Shown: positions 40,129-50,484, numbered from the stretch's first letter. The stretch: 64,000 bases of DNA from Caballeronia catudaia (GCF_001544755.2 NZ_FCOF02000001.1:372001-436000), one strand, 5' to 3'. Numbers and translations are program-made. The notes: a model not told the origin generated them from the letters alone.

Positions 40129-40443
40129 GATCGTCGATCTCTCTTCGGACGGTTTGCGTAGCGCCTGCGAGAGAGTCCGTGTCCGGCGGCTGGCCGGGCG
40201 TGGCGGAATGCACCGAAGACGAAGCCGCGCGCGCGTTCACACGAATCACCAGCGATGGTGACGCCTGCGACCAACGTGAACGTGCGCGAAGCAGCGTGCA
40301 TGTGACCCTCGCGTTTCCGTTTCGCGGGATGCGCGAACGAAAAGCTGACGACTACAGGTGGTAAGAAAAGGAACTACAGGGGACTGCTGGAGGACCGCAC
40401 TTGCTCGGAAGACCCGGCAACGCGCGGCGCTACGTCTGGCGAC
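40129..40443 (-). promoter_or_regulatory. Structured 5' leader of leuA
   Basis: About 315 bases of untranslated leader lie between the leader peptide and leuA. It contains a perfect short hairpin TCACCA-GCGA-TGGTGA (40246-40261), a CGCG-rich hairpin near 40308-40330, and two direct copies of ACTACAGG at about 40351 and 40373. I could not find a clear hairpin with a U-run, so how transcription or translation is switched is not evident. Confidence 0.55.
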
Positions 40444-40483
40444 TTACGCTAGACGTAGCGATAGGGGCCGCGCTAGGCGGCCC
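40422..40483 (-). promoter_or_regulatory. Tandem hairpins of the leuA leader (candidate attenuator)
   Basis: Hairpin A (40465-40483): GGGCCGC and GCGGCCC, 7 bp with a 5-base loop. Hairpin B (40428-40460): ten perfect pairs CGCTACGTCT/AGACGTAGCG, extended by three inner pairs. The sequence 40467-40473 can instead pair with 40422-40428 (GCCGCGC with GCGCGGC), which excludes hairpin A. Both hairpins overlap the leucine codons of the leader peptide, so a stalled ribosome would change the fold. Confidence 0.7.
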
Positions 40484-40521
40484 GAAATAATTCGGAGGGA
40501 GGAGGGCTGGGTGAAGCTCAT
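40444..40521 (-). CDS. leuA leader peptide (25 residues), candidate leucine attenuator
   Basis: A short frame starting MSFTQPSSLR and ending LARPLSLRLA before a TAA stop. It has five leucine codons: one CTC and four CTA, and all four CTA codons fall in the last ten positions. CTA is very rare in the genes of this window, which use CTG and CTC. The last leucine codons lie inside hairpin B and the first CTA is in the loop of hairpin A. The start codon is only a few bases downstream of the predicted transcription start and has no ribosome-binding site, so translation may be leaderless. No homology search was possible. Confidence 0.8.
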   Translation of the reverse strand: MSFTQPSSLRIISGRLARPLSLRLA

Positions 40522-40530
40522 GCGTTCGAC

Positions 40531-40558
40531 TTTAAACCAGCGTTGAATACCGTGTCAA
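40531..40558 (-). promoter_or_regulatory. Promoter of the leuA leader
   Basis: On the minus strand a perfect TTGACA (40558-40553), a 16-base spacer and TTTAAA (40536-40531). The -35 box overlaps the stop codon of ybiB. Initiation would be expected near 40524, only about three bases before the leader-peptide ATG. Confidence 0.7.
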
Positions 40559-41547
40559 ATGGGGTTTGTCTGATCGGCAATCGGCTTGCGCACGGTTTCC
40601 GCGATGACCTCCGCCTGGCGAGCTACCGCGGGCGGCACCGGCACGTCGCCGCGCAGCACGCATTCGATCCAGCGCGCGGTGGTGGCGGCGTCGAGCGTTT
40701 CGGGTAGATCGATGTGCGGCGCGTGCGGTTGCGAGTGCTCCGGCGAGATCAGCGTTTCGACGCGGCCGTCGTGAAACCAGTCGACCTGGACCTGGCGGCG
40801 CGTGTCCGCGACGGCTTCGCCTTCGGTGCCGCGCGCGAGCAGCGCGCCGCCCGCCGCCGCGTCGGGATGCTCGGACAGAAGCGCCGTCAGGCTCTCGCGA
40901 TACTCCGGATGCGTGTAGTTGACGAGCCTCAGACCCGGGTCCGCGAACGGCTGAAGAATCTTCACGAGCGTATGCGTCGAGTTGCGCACGCCCATGCGCC
41001 GCCGAAGCGCGAGCAGGCGCGCGAGCTTCGGCGCCAGCACGGTGATCGGCGCGAAGGCGAGACGGCGAGAGGCGAGGCTGTCTTCGATTTCATCGTGCGA
41101 CGCCGCGTGCGCGATGCCGAGTTCCGTGAAGATTTCAGCACTCGTCACGCGGCCGGGATCTTCGATGACGCCGTGGACCAGCACCGGCACGCCTTCGCGC
41201 GCGAGCAGAAGCGACAGCAGCGGCACGAGGTTCGGCGTCTTGCGCGCGCCGTTATAGCTCGGAATGGACACGGGGCGCGCGTGCTCGCGTCCGTCCTGCA
41301 CGTGCAGCGGCTCGAACGAGCGATGCGCGGCGGAAAGCATCGCGGCGAGTTCGGCCGACGTTTCGCCTTTCACGCGATAAGCGAGCAGCACCGCGCCGAG
41401 TTCGAGCTCGGGGACGCGGTCTTCGAGCATGGCTTCGTAGAGCGCGTAGGTGTCGTCGCGGGAGAGGGCGCGTGCGCCGTTCGGCCCGCGGCCGATTTCC
41501 TTGATGTAGCGTGCACAGGCGAAAGTGGGGGAAGCGGATTCGGTCAT
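40555..41547 (-). CDS. ybiB: YbiB/TrpD2 family protein (glycosyltransferase family 3 fold)
   Basis: A 330-residue relative of anthranilate phosphoribosyltransferase. The helical N-terminal domain (IKEIGRGPNGARALSRDDTY) and the SYNGARKTPNLVPLLSLLLA and GVRNSTHTLVKILQPF segments are present. E. coli YbiB binds nucleic acids without known phosphoribosyltransferase activity and belongs to the LexA regulon; whether this copy is damage-controlled is not visible here. It is transcribed toward leuA. Confidence 0.88.
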   Translation of the reverse strand: MTESASPTFACARYIKEIGRGPNGARALSRDDTYALYEAMLEDRVPELELGAVLLAYRVKGETSAELAAMLSAAHRSFEPLHVQDGREHARPVSIPSYNGARKTPNLVPLLSLLLAREGVPVLVHGVIEDPGRVTSAEIFTELGIAHAASHDEIEDSLASRRLAFAPITVLAPKLARLLALRRRMGVRNSTHTLVKILQPFADPGLRLVNYTHPEYRESLTALLSEHPDAAAGGALLARGTEGEAVADTRRQVQVDWFHDGRVETLISPEHSQPHAPHIDLPETLDAATTARWIECVLRGDVPVPPAVARQAEVIAETVRKPIADQTNPI

Positions 41548-41885
41548 CGGAGAGGGGATGCGTGGATCGGGCGCTCATTTCCGTAACGGGAGCGATGCCG
41601 CCGCGCGTTTCAAGGAGCAGGAGGTTATTGAGTACCGCATTTGACGGGCGCTGGCAAGGTCCGGCGGCCGAACGTTTCGCGCGGATCTTGCCCTGCGCTT
41701 ACGATCGAGCAGGCGCCGCGCATCGTCGCGAAGCTCGACGAAAGCTCGCAAAGCCGCGCCCCGCAAGCCTTGGAGGCTTCGCCACGATTTGCGCGCGCGC
41801 GTTAAACTCGCCTTTCTCGCCGGCCGTCCGCGCCAGCGCATTCGCCATCAATCTGGACATCAAAAGACAGCAACAGGAGAGCGGG
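41548..41885. other. Divergent gap between ybiB and the FAH-family gene
   Basis: No supported gene in these 338 bases. A small inverted repeat AAGCCT-TGG-AGGCTT lies at 41765-41779. No promoter with a good -35 and -10 pair was found. A minus-strand frame at 41575-41841 has no ribosome-binding site and the codon pattern of non-coding DNA. Confidence 0.4.
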
Positions 41886-42584
41886 ATGAGTTACGTGTTT
41901 CCTCCGGCGCCGGCAGCAGCCGTGCCCATCGACGGTTCGAACGAGCAGTTTCCCGTGCGCCGCATCTATTGCGTCGGCCGCAACTACGAGGCGCATGCGC
42001 GCGAAATGGGCCACGATCCGGACCGCGAGCCGCCGTTCTTCTTCAGCAAGCCCGCGGATGCCGTGCTGTACGTCGCGCCGGGCTCGACGGGCGAATTCCC
42101 GTATCCGTCGCAGACGAAAAATCTGCACTTCGAGATGGAGCTCGTCGCCGCGATCGGCAAGCAAGGCAAGGACATTCCCGCCGATAAAGGGCTGGATTAC
42201 GTCTACGGCTACGCGCTCGGCCTCGACATGACGCGCCGCGATCTGCAGGCCGAAGCGAAAAAGCTCGGCCGCCCGTGGGACACCGCGAAGGGTTTCGACC
42301 GCTCCGCGCCGATCGGTCCGATTCATCCCGTGTCGAAGGTCGGCCATCTGGAAAAGAGCGCGATCTGGCTCTCCGTCAACGGTGAGGAAAAGCAGCGCTC
42401 GGACATCTCGCAACTGATCTGGTCGGTCGGCGAGACGGTCGCTTATCTGTCGACGCTGTTCGAGCTCTTCCCCGGCGATCTGATCTTCACCGGCACGCCC
42501 GAGGGCGTCGGCGCGGTCGTGAAGGGCGATTTGCTGAACGGCGGGGTGGAAGGCATCGGCGAGTTTTCGGTGCGCGTCGTATGA
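41886..42584 (+). CDS. Fumarylacetoacetate hydrolase (FAH) family protein
   Basis: A 232-residue protein of the FAH superfamily. It has the opening RIYCVGRNYEAHAREMG, the metal-binding FEMELVAAIGK and LGLDMTRRDLQ, and FTGTPEGVGAVVKGD near the end. It is coupled by ATGA overlap to maleylacetoacetate isomerase, which suggests fumarylpyruvate or fumarylacetoacetate cleavage in aromatic ring catabolism; related enzymes can also decarboxylate oxaloacetate. AGGAGAGCGGG precedes the ATG. Confidence 0.88.
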   Translation: MSYVFPPAPAAAVPIDGSNEQFPVRRIYCVGRNYEAHAREMGHDPDREPPFFFSKPADAVLYVAPGSTGEFPYPSQTKNLHFEMELVAAIGKQGKDIPADKGLDYVYGYALGLDMTRRDLQAEAKKLGRPWDTAKGFDRSAPIGPIHPVSKVGHLEKSAIWLSVNGEEKQRSDISQLIWSVGETVAYLSTLFELFPGDLIFTGTPEGVGAVVKGDLLNGGVEGIGEFSVRVV

Positions 42585-43225
42585 AGCTCTATAGCTATTT
42601 CCGCAGCTCGGCGGCGTATCGCGTGCGCATTGCGCTGAATCTGAAGGGGCTCGACTACGAGTACGCGCCGATCCATCTGCTGCGCGACGGCGGCGAGCAG
42701 CTCAAGCCCGCCTATCGCGCGGTGAATCCGGACGGCATCGTGCCCGCGCTCGTCGATGGCGACGACGTGCTGACGCAGTCGCTCGCGATCATCGAATATC
42801 TGGAAGAGACGCATCCCGAACCCGCGCTCTTGCCAAAAAGTGCGTCCGATCGGGCGTTCGTGCGTTCGGTGGCGATGCAGGTCGCGTGCGAGATTCATCC
42901 GCTCGACAATCTGCGCGTGCTCAAGTACCTGAAGCACACGGTGAAAGTGCCCGACGAGACGAAGGATGCGTGGTACCGGCATTGGGTCGAGGCCGGCTTC
43001 GAATCGCTCGAAAAGCGCCTCGCCGCCGATAAGCGCGTGGGCGCGCTGACATTCGGCGACACGCCGACCGTGGCGGATCTGTGCATCGTGCCGCAGGTGT
43101 TCAACGCGCGGCGCTTCGGCATCGACGTGAGCCGTTATCCGACGATCGAGCGCATCGCCGATCACGCGGATCAGCTCGATGCGTTCCGGCGCGCAGCGCC
43201 TGCAGAGCAGCCGGACGCCGAATGA
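42581..43225 (+). CDS. maiA: Maleylacetoacetate isomerase (zeta-class glutathione S-transferase)
   Basis: A 214-residue glutathione-dependent cis-trans isomerase of tyrosine or gentisate breakdown (maleylpyruvate is an alternative substrate). The N-terminal thioredoxin-like domain has the zeta-class motif SYFRSSAAYRVRIALNLKG with active-site serines, followed by the all-helical domain (FGDTPTVADLCIVPQVFNARRF). It overlaps both neighbours by four bases (ATGA), forming a tight three-gene operon. Its cofactor glutathione is made by gshA and gshB. Confidence 0.93.
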   Translation: MKLYSYFRSSAAYRVRIALNLKGLDYEYAPIHLLRDGGEQLKPAYRAVNPDGIVPALVDGDDVLTQSLAIIEYLEETHPEPALLPKSASDRAFVRSVAMQVACEIHPLDNLRVLKYLKHTVKVPDETKDAWYRHWVEAGFESLEKRLAADKRVGALTFGDTPTVADLCIVPQVFNARRFGIDVSRYPTIERIADHADQLDAFRRAAPAEQPDAE

Positions 43226-43839
43226 CGGGAGATTTTGCGAGTTTTCTGTCGGGTGCGGGGCTGGGCGCGAGCCTGATCGTCGCGATTGGCGCGCAGAACG
43301 CGTTCGTGCTGCGGCAAGGCTTGAAGCGCCGGCACGTCGGCATCGTCGTGTCGATCTGCGCGCTCATTGATGTGCTGCTGATCGGACTCGGCGTCGGCGG
43401 AATGGGCGCGCTCATCGCGCGCGCGCCTTTTCTGCTCGACGTGATTCGCTGGGCGGGCGCGATCTTCGTGTTCCTGTACGGCTTGCGCGCGTTTCTCGCC
43501 GCGTGGCGCGGGCCGGGGCATCTGAACGCGTCCGACGGCGAATCGCAGACGGCGCTCGGCGCGGCGTCCACCGTGTTCGCGCTGTCGTTGCTCAATCCGC
43601 ACGTCTATCTGGATACCGTCGTGCTGCTCGGGGGCATCGGTGCGCGGCGCGGCTGGCCCGGCAATGCGTGGTTCGCCGCGGGCGCGATGTGCTCGTCGAT
43701 CGTCTGGTTCACCGTGCTCGGCTACGGCGCGCGCTTGCTGGAACCGTGGTTCGAGAAGGACGTGTCGTGGCGCGTGCTCGACGTGATCGTCGGCTGCGTG
43801 ATGTGGTGGATTGCAGCTTCGCTCCTTTTCGCGCGATGA
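43222..43839 (+). CDS. LysE/ArgO family amino-acid exporter
   Basis: A 205-residue inner-membrane protein with about six helices. The family signature GAQNAFVLRQGLKRRH lies at residues 22-37, and SLLNPHVYLDTVVLLGGIG follows near residue 125. It probably exports basic amino acids such as arginine or lysine. Its start overlaps the maiA stop. A bidirectional terminator follows. Confidence 0.92.
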   Translation: MTGDFASFLSGAGLGASLIVAIGAQNAFVLRQGLKRRHVGIVVSICALIDVLLIGLGVGGMGALIARAPFLLDVIRWAGAIFVFLYGLRAFLAAWRGPGHLNASDGESQTALGAASTVFALSLLNPHVYLDTVVLLGGIGARRGWPGNAWFAAGAMCSSIVWFTVLGYGARLLEPWFEKDVSWRVLDVIVGCVMWWIAASLLFAR

Positions 43840-43840
43840 G

Positions 43841-43869
43841 AAAAGGCGTCCACGTTGGACGCCTTTTTT
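43841..43869. terminator. Bidirectional terminator between the LysE-type gene and ftsY
   Basis: AAAAGGCGTCC, a five-base loop, then GGACGCCTTTTTT. T-runs occur on both strands, so it serves both convergent genes. Confidence 0.9.
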
Positions 43870-43874
43870 CAGGG

Positions 43875-45158
43875 TTAGCCGAGCAACGCGTCCGCGAACT
43901 CTTCCGCGCTGAACGGCTGCAAATCCTCGACTTTTTCGCCCACGCCGATGAAATACACCGGAATGGGCCGTTGCCGCGCAATCGCGGCGAGAATGCCGCC
44001 CTTCGCGGTGCCGTCGAGCTTTGTCACGACGAGACCGGTCAGGCCCAACGCATCGTCGAACGCCTTTACTTGTGCAAGGGCGTTCTGGCCCGTGTTCGCG
44101 TCGATGACGAGCAGCACTTCGTGCGGCGCGTCGGGCATCGCCTTCGCGATCACGCGGCGCACCTTGCGCAGCTCTTCCATCAGATGCAGTTGCGTCGGCA
44201 GGCGGCCGGCGGTGTCGGCCATCATCACGTCGATCTTGCGCGCGCGCGCCGCACCGACGGCGTCGTAGATGACCGCGGCGGCGTCGCCACTTTCCTGTGC
44301 GATCACGGTCACGTTGTTGCGCTCGCCCCAGACCGTCAGTTGTTCGCGCGCGGCGGCGCGGAAGGTGTCGCCGGCGGCGAGCAGCACCGACTGGTTGAAA
44401 TGCTGCAAATGCTTCGCGAGCTTGCCGATGCTCGTCGTCTTGCCGACGCCGTTCACGCCCGCGATCATCATCACGAGCGGTTGCGCGCGCCCGAGCATCA
44501 GCGATTTCTCGAGCGGGCGCAGCAGATCGATCAGCAATTCGCGCAGTGCCGCCTTCACTTGCGATGCGTCGGTCAGGCGCTCCGCGCGCACTTTCTCGCG
44601 CAGCGATTCGAGCAGGAATTCGGTGGCGTCGACGCCGGCGTCCGACATCAGCAGCGCGGTTTCGAGCTCTTCATACAGGTCTTCGTCGATCTTCGCGCTG
44701 ACGAAAATGCCGGTCAGGTTGTTGCTCGTCTTCGAAAGCCCATGACGCAGGCGCGAGAGCCACGACTTTTTCGCGGCCGCATCGAGCGCGGGCGGCGGCA
44801 CGATTTCCTCGCTCGCCTGGTCCGTTTCGGGCGCGCGCAGCCATTGCGACGACGTCCGGCCTTGCCAGTATTCCTTCGATTCCTCCGTGCGAGGCGCAGC
44901 GGGGGCGGCGGGGGCGGCGGGCGTCTCGGACGCGACGGGCTTCGCGGCTTCGGGCGCAGCCGGTGCGGGTTCGGCTCGCGGCTGAGGCTTCGCTTCTTCC
45001 GCAGGCGCCTGTTCCGGCAGCGCGTTGGCGGCGAGCGCCTGCCGTTCCAGTTCGGCCTCGGAGATTTCTTCGTCCTCGGCCGCCTCGACGGATTCGTCCT
45101 GAGGCATGTCGAGCAGCTCGTCGGCCGGCTTTTTGAATCGTTTGAAGAAGCTGAACAT
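43875..45158 (-). CDS. ftsY: Signal recognition particle receptor FtsY
   Basis: A GTPase that docks SRP-ribosome complexes at the membrane. The 427-residue protein has a short basic start (MFSFFKRFKKP), an acidic Ala/Pro/Glu-rich A domain to about residue 115, then the NG domain. GTPase motifs: GVNGVGKTTSIGKLAKHL, DTAGRLPTQ and TKLDGTAKGG. ATG at 45158 is used because homologues begin MFSFFKR; the frame stays open further upstream but has no family support. Divergent from rsmD. Confidence 0.96.
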   Translation of the reverse strand: MFSFFKRFKKPADELLDMPQDESVEAAEDEEISEAELERQALAANALPEQAPAEEAKPQPRAEPAPAAPEAAKPVASETPAAPAAPAAPRTEESKEYWQGRTSSQWLRAPETDQASEEIVPPPALDAAAKKSWLSRLRHGLSKTSNNLTGIFVSAKIDEDLYEELETALLMSDAGVDATEFLLESLREKVRAERLTDASQVKAALRELLIDLLRPLEKSLMLGRAQPLVMMIAGVNGVGKTTSIGKLAKHLQHFNQSVLLAAGDTFRAAAREQLTVWGERNNVTVIAQESGDAAAVIYDAVGAARARKIDVMMADTAGRLPTQLHLMEELRKVRRVIAKAMPDAPHEVLLVIDANTGQNALAQVKAFDDALGLTGLVVTKLDGTAKGGILAAIARQRPIPVYFIGVGEKVEDLQPFSAEEFADALLG

Positions 45159-45389
45159 GGATGTCTGGCGATGATGCGCGTGTGATCCAACGGCCCGTGC
45201 GCGCCTTCGAGTCGCTTCGCGCGAGGCCCGCGCAATGGGATAAGAGCCGCATATTTTATCAGGCGCCGCCGTCCGCGCCCGTGCGGCTCCCGGCATGGCG
45301 CGCGCGTGTGGTAACGTTGGCTTTCATTGCCCGCTCCGGCCGACTTTCAAGCAAAAACACCCGGTGTGCACGATTCCAACCATTCTTTT

Positions 45390-46016
45390 ATGTCCCGCTC
45401 TTCCGCCACTCGAACCGCCTTGCCCAGCCACACGCCGACGCGCGGAGGCAAACCGCACACGATCCGCATCATCGGCGGAGACTGGAAGCGCACGCCGCTG
45501 CCCGTGCTCGATCTCCACGGGCTCAGGCCCACGCCGGATCGCGTGCGCGAGACGCTCTTCAACTGGCTCGGCCAGGATCTGACCGGACAACGCTGCCTCG
45601 ACATGTTCGCCGGCAGCGGCGCGCTCGGTTTCGAGGCCGCGTCGCGCGGCGCCGCGCGCGTGCTGATGATCGAGCGGAGCGCGAAGGCCGCCGCGCAGAT
45701 GCGGGCGAATCAGACGAAACTCGGCGCGCGCAACATCGAGGTCGCGGAAGCGGAGGCGCTGCGCCTCGCCGCCAGCCTTGCGCCCGGCTCGTTCGACGTG
45801 ATCTTTCTCGATCCCCCTTTCGGTGATCAGGCGCTGCTGTTGCGCGCGCTGGAAATCGCGGCGCCGCTCGCCGCGTCCGATAGCGCGATTTACGTCGAAT
45901 GCGGCGATCCGCTCAATGTGGCCGAGATCGACGCGCTGGCGGGCTGGGCGGTAGTGCGCGAAGGCAAGGCGGGCGCCGTTCGCTATCATTTGCTGCGCCG
46001 CGAAAATGAGGAATAA
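45390..46016 (+). CDS. rsmD: 16S rRNA (guanine(966)-N(2))-methyltransferase
   Basis: Methylates G966 of 16S rRNA in the 30S subunit. The 208-residue protein has the N-terminal RIIGGDWKRTPLPV, SAM motif I (CLDMFAGSGALGFEAASRG), and the catalytic IFLDPPFGDQ motif near residue 145. The gene order rsmD-coaD next to ftsY is conserved. ATG at 45390 is the most likely start, though GTG or ATG codons nearby cannot be excluded. Confidence 0.94.
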   Translation: MSRSSATRTALPSHTPTRGGKPHTIRIIGGDWKRTPLPVLDLHGLRPTPDRVRETLFNWLGQDLTGQRCLDMFAGSGALGFEAASRGAARVLMIERSAKAAAQMRANQTKLGARNIEVAEAEALRLAASLAPGSFDVIFLDPPFGDQALLLRALEIAAPLAASDSAIYVECGDPLNVAEIDALAGWAVVREGKAGAVRYHLLRRENEE

Positions 46017-46116
46017 TGCGCGTTCCTCATTTTGGCTCAGCCGAAAGAGGCAGGGGAGAGGCACAGTTGGTCGTCGCAGCCACGCGGCCCAATGTAAATA
46101 GAAGAGGAGAAAGCTC

Positions 46117-46623
46117 ATGGTTGTCGCCGTGTATCCGGGTACGTTCGACCCGCTCACTCGCGGGCATGAAGACATCGTCCGGCGCGCATCGAGCATATTC
46201 GATCAGCTCGTCGTCGGAGTCGCGGACAGCCGCGCCAAGAAGCCGTTTTTCTCGCTGCGCGAGCGGCTCGATATCGCGCACGATGTACTCGGGCACTACC
46301 CAAACGTGCAGGTGAGCAGTTTCACAGGGCTGTTGAAGGATTTCGTGCGCAAGAACAACGCGCGCGTGATCGTGCGCGGCCTGCGCGCCGTGTCCGATTT
46401 CGAGTACGAATTCCAGATGGCCGGGATGAACCGCTATCTGCTGCCTGACGTCGAGACGATGTTCATGACGCCGTCCGATCAGTATCAGTTCATTTCGGGC
46501 ACCATCGTGCGCGAGATCGCACAACTCGGCGGCGACGTGAGCAAGTTCGTTTTCCCGTCGGTGGAAAAGCGGTTGATCGACAAAGTGACCGACCTGACGC
46601 AGAAAGATCCCGCGGCGCCTTGA
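46117..46623 (+). CDS. coaD: Phosphopantetheine adenylyltransferase
   Basis: Catalyses the fourth, rate-limiting step of coenzyme A synthesis, joining ATP to 4'-phosphopantetheine. At 168 residues it has normal length. The nucleotidyltransferase motif [16 protein letters not shown] contains the conserved HxGH-type site (T-x-G-H here), and [20 protein letters not shown] and [10 protein letters not shown] complete the active site. AGAGGAG precedes the ATG. Confidence 0.97.
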   Translation: MVVAVYPGTFDPLTRGHEDIVRRASSIFDQLVVGVADSRAKKPFFSLRERLDIAHDVLGHYPNVQVSSFTGLLKDFVRKNNARVIVRGLRAVSDFEYEFQMAGMNRYLLPDVETMFMTPSDQYQFISGTIVREIAQLGGDVSKFVFPSVEKRLIDKVTDLTQKDPAAP

Positions 46624-46698
46624 GTGTCGGGCCCGCGCCCTCGTTCATCCGAAGCGCGCGGGCGTCATGCCGGTTTCGACACCGGCGCAAGAGAGTGA

Positions 46699-48026
<1,328 letters not shown>

Positions 48027-48042
48027 TTTTTTCGACTCCAGA

Positions 48043-48645
48043 TCAAGAGTTGCGGTGCAGGTTCATCACGGCGCGTTCGGTCTCGCCAGCAACGACGAAA
48101 GGCATCACAGCGAGCGCGCGCTCGATCGACTGATCGATCACATCCTGTTCCTCGCGGCGCGGCGGCTTGAGCACGAAGTTCGCGACATCCGGTTTCGCGC
48201 CGGCGCGCGCGCCTTCGGGTATCAGTTCGCGCGGATGCCCGATGCCGATGCGCAGCCGCCAGTATTGCTGCGACGATAGATGCGCGGAAATGTCCTTGAG
48301 CCCGTTATGCCCGCCGCTGCCGCCGCCGAGCTTCATCTTGACAGTGCCGGGCGGCAGGTCGAGCTCGTCATGCGCGACGAGAATCTCATCGGGAAGAATC
48401 TTGAAGAACTGCGCGAGCGCGACCACCGATTGTCCCGAACGGTTCATGAAGGTCTGCGGTTCGAGCAGATGGATTTCGTGACCGTGCAGGCGTCCTTTGC
48501 CGTAGAAGCCGTGGAAGCGGCGTTCTTCGCGCAGCGTCGCGCCGGCGTCGCGTGCGAACTGGTCGACGAACCAGAAGCCCGCGTTATGCCGCGTCGCGGT
48601 GTATTCGGCGCCCGGATTGCCCAGGCCGACGATCAGCTTGATCAT
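48043..48645 (-). CDS. pth: Peptidyl-tRNA hydrolase
   Basis: Releases peptides from peptidyl-tRNA that drops off ribosomes. The 200-residue protein has [20 protein letters not shown], with the catalytic His20-type residue, and [30 protein letters not shown] is recognisable in the middle as the substrate-binding part. It is downstream of rplY, the usual order. Confidence 0.96.
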   Translation of the reverse strand: MIKLIVGLGNPGAEYTATRHNAGFWFVDQFARDAGATLREERRFHGFYGKGRLHGHEIHLLEPQTFMNRSGQSVVALAQFFKILPDEILVAHDELDLPPGTVKMKLGGGSGGHNGLKDISAHLSSQQYWRLRIGIGHPRELIPEGARAGAKPDVANFVLKPPRREEQDVIDQSIERALAVMPFVVAGETERAVMNLHRNS

Positions 48646-48664
48646 TTCAGTTTCGTCTAGTGCG

Positions 48665-48697
48665 AAAAAAAACCCGCCGGGCTTGCGCTCCGGCGGG
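48665..48697 (-). terminator. Rho-independent terminator after rplY
   Basis: CCCGCCGG and CCGGCGGG form the stem, and on the minus strand eight T residues follow. It separates rplY from pth. Confidence 0.9.
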
Positions 48698-48762
48698 TCA
48701 CGTCGACCGTTCCTGAGAACGAATCGAGAGGATAGCGTATTTCCGCGTGCTTATTTGCCAGC

Positions 48763-49380
48763 TTACTCGGCAGCCGGCGTTTCGCCTTCAGCAGCTTCGC
48801 CCACTTCCGACTGGACAGCGGCCGGAACGGTCGCCGATGCCACCACCGGGTTTTCCGCTTCGACCGAGATCGTCAGGCTCACGCCCTTCGGCAGTTGGAT
48901 GTCCTTCGCGTGCATCGTCTGGCCGGCTTCGATCTTCGCGAGGTCGATTTCGAGGAACTCGGGCAGGTCTGCCGGCAGGCATTCCACTTCCAGTTCCGTC
49001 ACGACGTGCGAGATCACCGCGCCCGACAGCTTCACGGCCGGGTTGCTTTCCTGGTTCATGAAGTGCAGCGGCACCTTGGTGTGCAGCTTCTTCTTCGCGT
49101 CGACGCGCTGGAAGTCCACGTGCAGCACGAGCTGCTTGAACGGGTGGTATTGCACGTCGCGCAGCAGAACCTGTTGCGACTTGCCGGCCACTTCCAGATC
49201 CAGAATCGACGAGTGGAAAACTTCTTTCTTCAGGGCGTGCCACAGGGCGTTGTGGTCGAGTTCGACCAGTTGAACGTCCGTTTCACCGCCATACACGATA
49301 CCCGGGGTCTTGCCCGAGTTACGCAGGCGGCGGCTCGCACCCGTACCTTGCTTGCTACGCTCGAAAGCGACGACTTTCAT
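48763..49380 (-). CDS. rplY: 50S ribosomal protein L25/general stress protein Ctc
   Basis: A 5S rRNA-binding ribosomal protein in the long, two-domain Ctc form (205 residues). The N-terminal L25 domain ([20 protein letters not shown]) is followed by the TL5-type C-terminal beta domain (from about residue 100) and an acidic Ala/Glu tail. It lies between prs and pth, the standard arrangement in beta-proteobacteria. Confidence 0.96.
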   Translation of the reverse strand: MKVVAFERSKQGTGASRRLRNSGKTPGIVYGGETDVQLVELDHNALWHALKKEVFHSSILDLEVAGKSQQVLLRDVQYHPFKQLVLHVDFQRVDAKKKLHTKVPLHFMNQESNPAVKLSGAVISHVVTELEVECLPADLPEFLEIDLAKIEAGQTMHAKDIQLPKGVSLTISVEAENPVVASATVPAAVQSEVGEAAEGETPAAE

Positions 49381-49487
49381 ATTTGACTCCTATATCTGCC
49401 CGCGACCAGGCAGGGAAACCGGGATCATCGAAAAAGTGTGATCCCAAAACAAACGATGCGAACCTTCGTCCGTTCGCATCGATCATG

Positions 49488-49515
49488 CAAAAACGCGAAG
49501 CCCGAGCTTCGCGTT
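49488..49515 (-). terminator. Rho-independent terminator after prs
   Basis: AACGCGAAGC and GCTTCGCGTT with a four-base loop; on the minus strand a T-run follows. Confidence 0.85.
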
Positions 49516-49530
49516 TCTTGCTTAATGCTT

Positions 49531-50484
49531 TTAACCTTCGGCGAAGAGTGACATCACCGAGTCGCCGCGCCGGATTCGCGAGAACGTCTCCGCGAGCAGA
49601 CCCGCGCTCGAGAGCGGACGGATCTTCGGGCACGCAAGCGATTCGGCGGACAGCGGAATGGTATCCGTGACGACGAGCTCGTCGAGCTCCGACGACGCGA
49701 TGCGTTCCGCCGCGCCACCCGACAGCACCGGGTGCGTCGCATAGGCGAAAACCTGCTTTGCACCGCGCGCCTTCAGCACTTGCGCAGCCTTGCACAGCGT
49801 GCCGGCGGTATCGACCATGTCGTCCATGATCACGCAGGTGCGGTCCTCGACTTCGCCGATGACGTTCATCACCTCGGCGACATTCGCCTTCGGACGGCGT
49901 TTGTCGATGATCGCGAGGTCCGTGTTCAATTGCTTGGCGAGCGCACGCGCGCGCACCACGCCGCCGACGTCAGGCGACACGACCAGCAGATGATCATGGT
50001 TCTGCTTGCGCAGATCGCCGAGAAGGACTGGCGTGGCGTAGATGTTGTCGACGGGGATGTCGAAGAAACCTTGAATCTGGTCGGCGTGAAGGTCCATCGT
50101 GATGACGCGATCGACGCCGGCAATTTCCAGCATGTTCGCGACGACCTTCGCCGAGATGGCCACTCGCGCGGAACGCGGACGGCGGTCCTGGCGCGCATAG
50201 CCGAAGTAGGGGATAGCTGCGGTGATCCGGCCTGCGGATGCGCGCTTGAGCGCATCGACCATGATCATCAGTTCCATCAGGTTGTCGTTCGTGGGAGCGC
50301 AGGTGGACTGCAGAACGAATACGTCTTTTCCCCGAACGTTTTCCTGAATCTCGACCATGATCTCGCCGTCTGAGAAGCGGCTGACCATCGCTTTGCCGAG
50401 AGGAATTCCAAGGATTTTGACGACTTCCTGTGCAAGCGCGGGATTGGCGTTGCCAGTAAAAACCATCAGGCCGTCACTGCTCAT
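49531..50484 (-). CDS. prs: Ribose-phosphate pyrophosphokinase
   Basis: Makes PRPP from ribose 5-phosphate and ATP for nucleotide, histidine and tryptophan synthesis. The 317-residue class I enzyme has [20 protein letters not shown], the flexible [19 protein letters not shown] loop, and the PRPP-binding [21 protein letters not shown] at 50484 is used; an open frame further upstream runs into tRNA-Gln and cannot be coding there. Confidence 0.97.
   Translation of the reverse strand: MSSDGLMVFTGNANPALAQEVVKILGIPLGKAMVSRFSDGEIMVEIQENVRGKDVFVLQSTCAPTNDNLMELMIMVDALKRASAGRITAAIPYFGYARQDRRPRSARVAISAKVVANMLEIAGVDRVITMDLHADQIQGFFDIPVDNIYATPVLLGDLRKQNHDHLLVVSPDVGGVVRARALAKQLNTDLAIIDKRRPKANVAEVMNVIGEVEDRTCVIMDDMVDTAGTLCKAAQVLKARGAKQVFAYATHPVLSGGAAERIASSELDELVVTDTIPLSAESLACPKIRPLSSAGLLAETFSRIRRGDSVMSLFAEG

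Noticed and set aside
39743-40249. A 168-codon minus-strand frame overlapping the leuA start as a possible leader protein
   Set aside because: It is out of frame with leuA, most of it overlaps the leuA coding region, and it is not leucine-rich. The 25-codon frame at 40444-40521 is the better leader candidate.
40129-40421. A classical intrinsic terminator in the leuA leader
   Set aside because: I searched the leader for a GC-rich hairpin followed by a U-run and found none; the pyrimidine stretch near 40360-40370 has no strong stem before it.
41575-41841. An 88-codon minus-strand frame upstream of ybiB
   Set aside because: Arg-rich translation with no family match and no ribosome-binding site.
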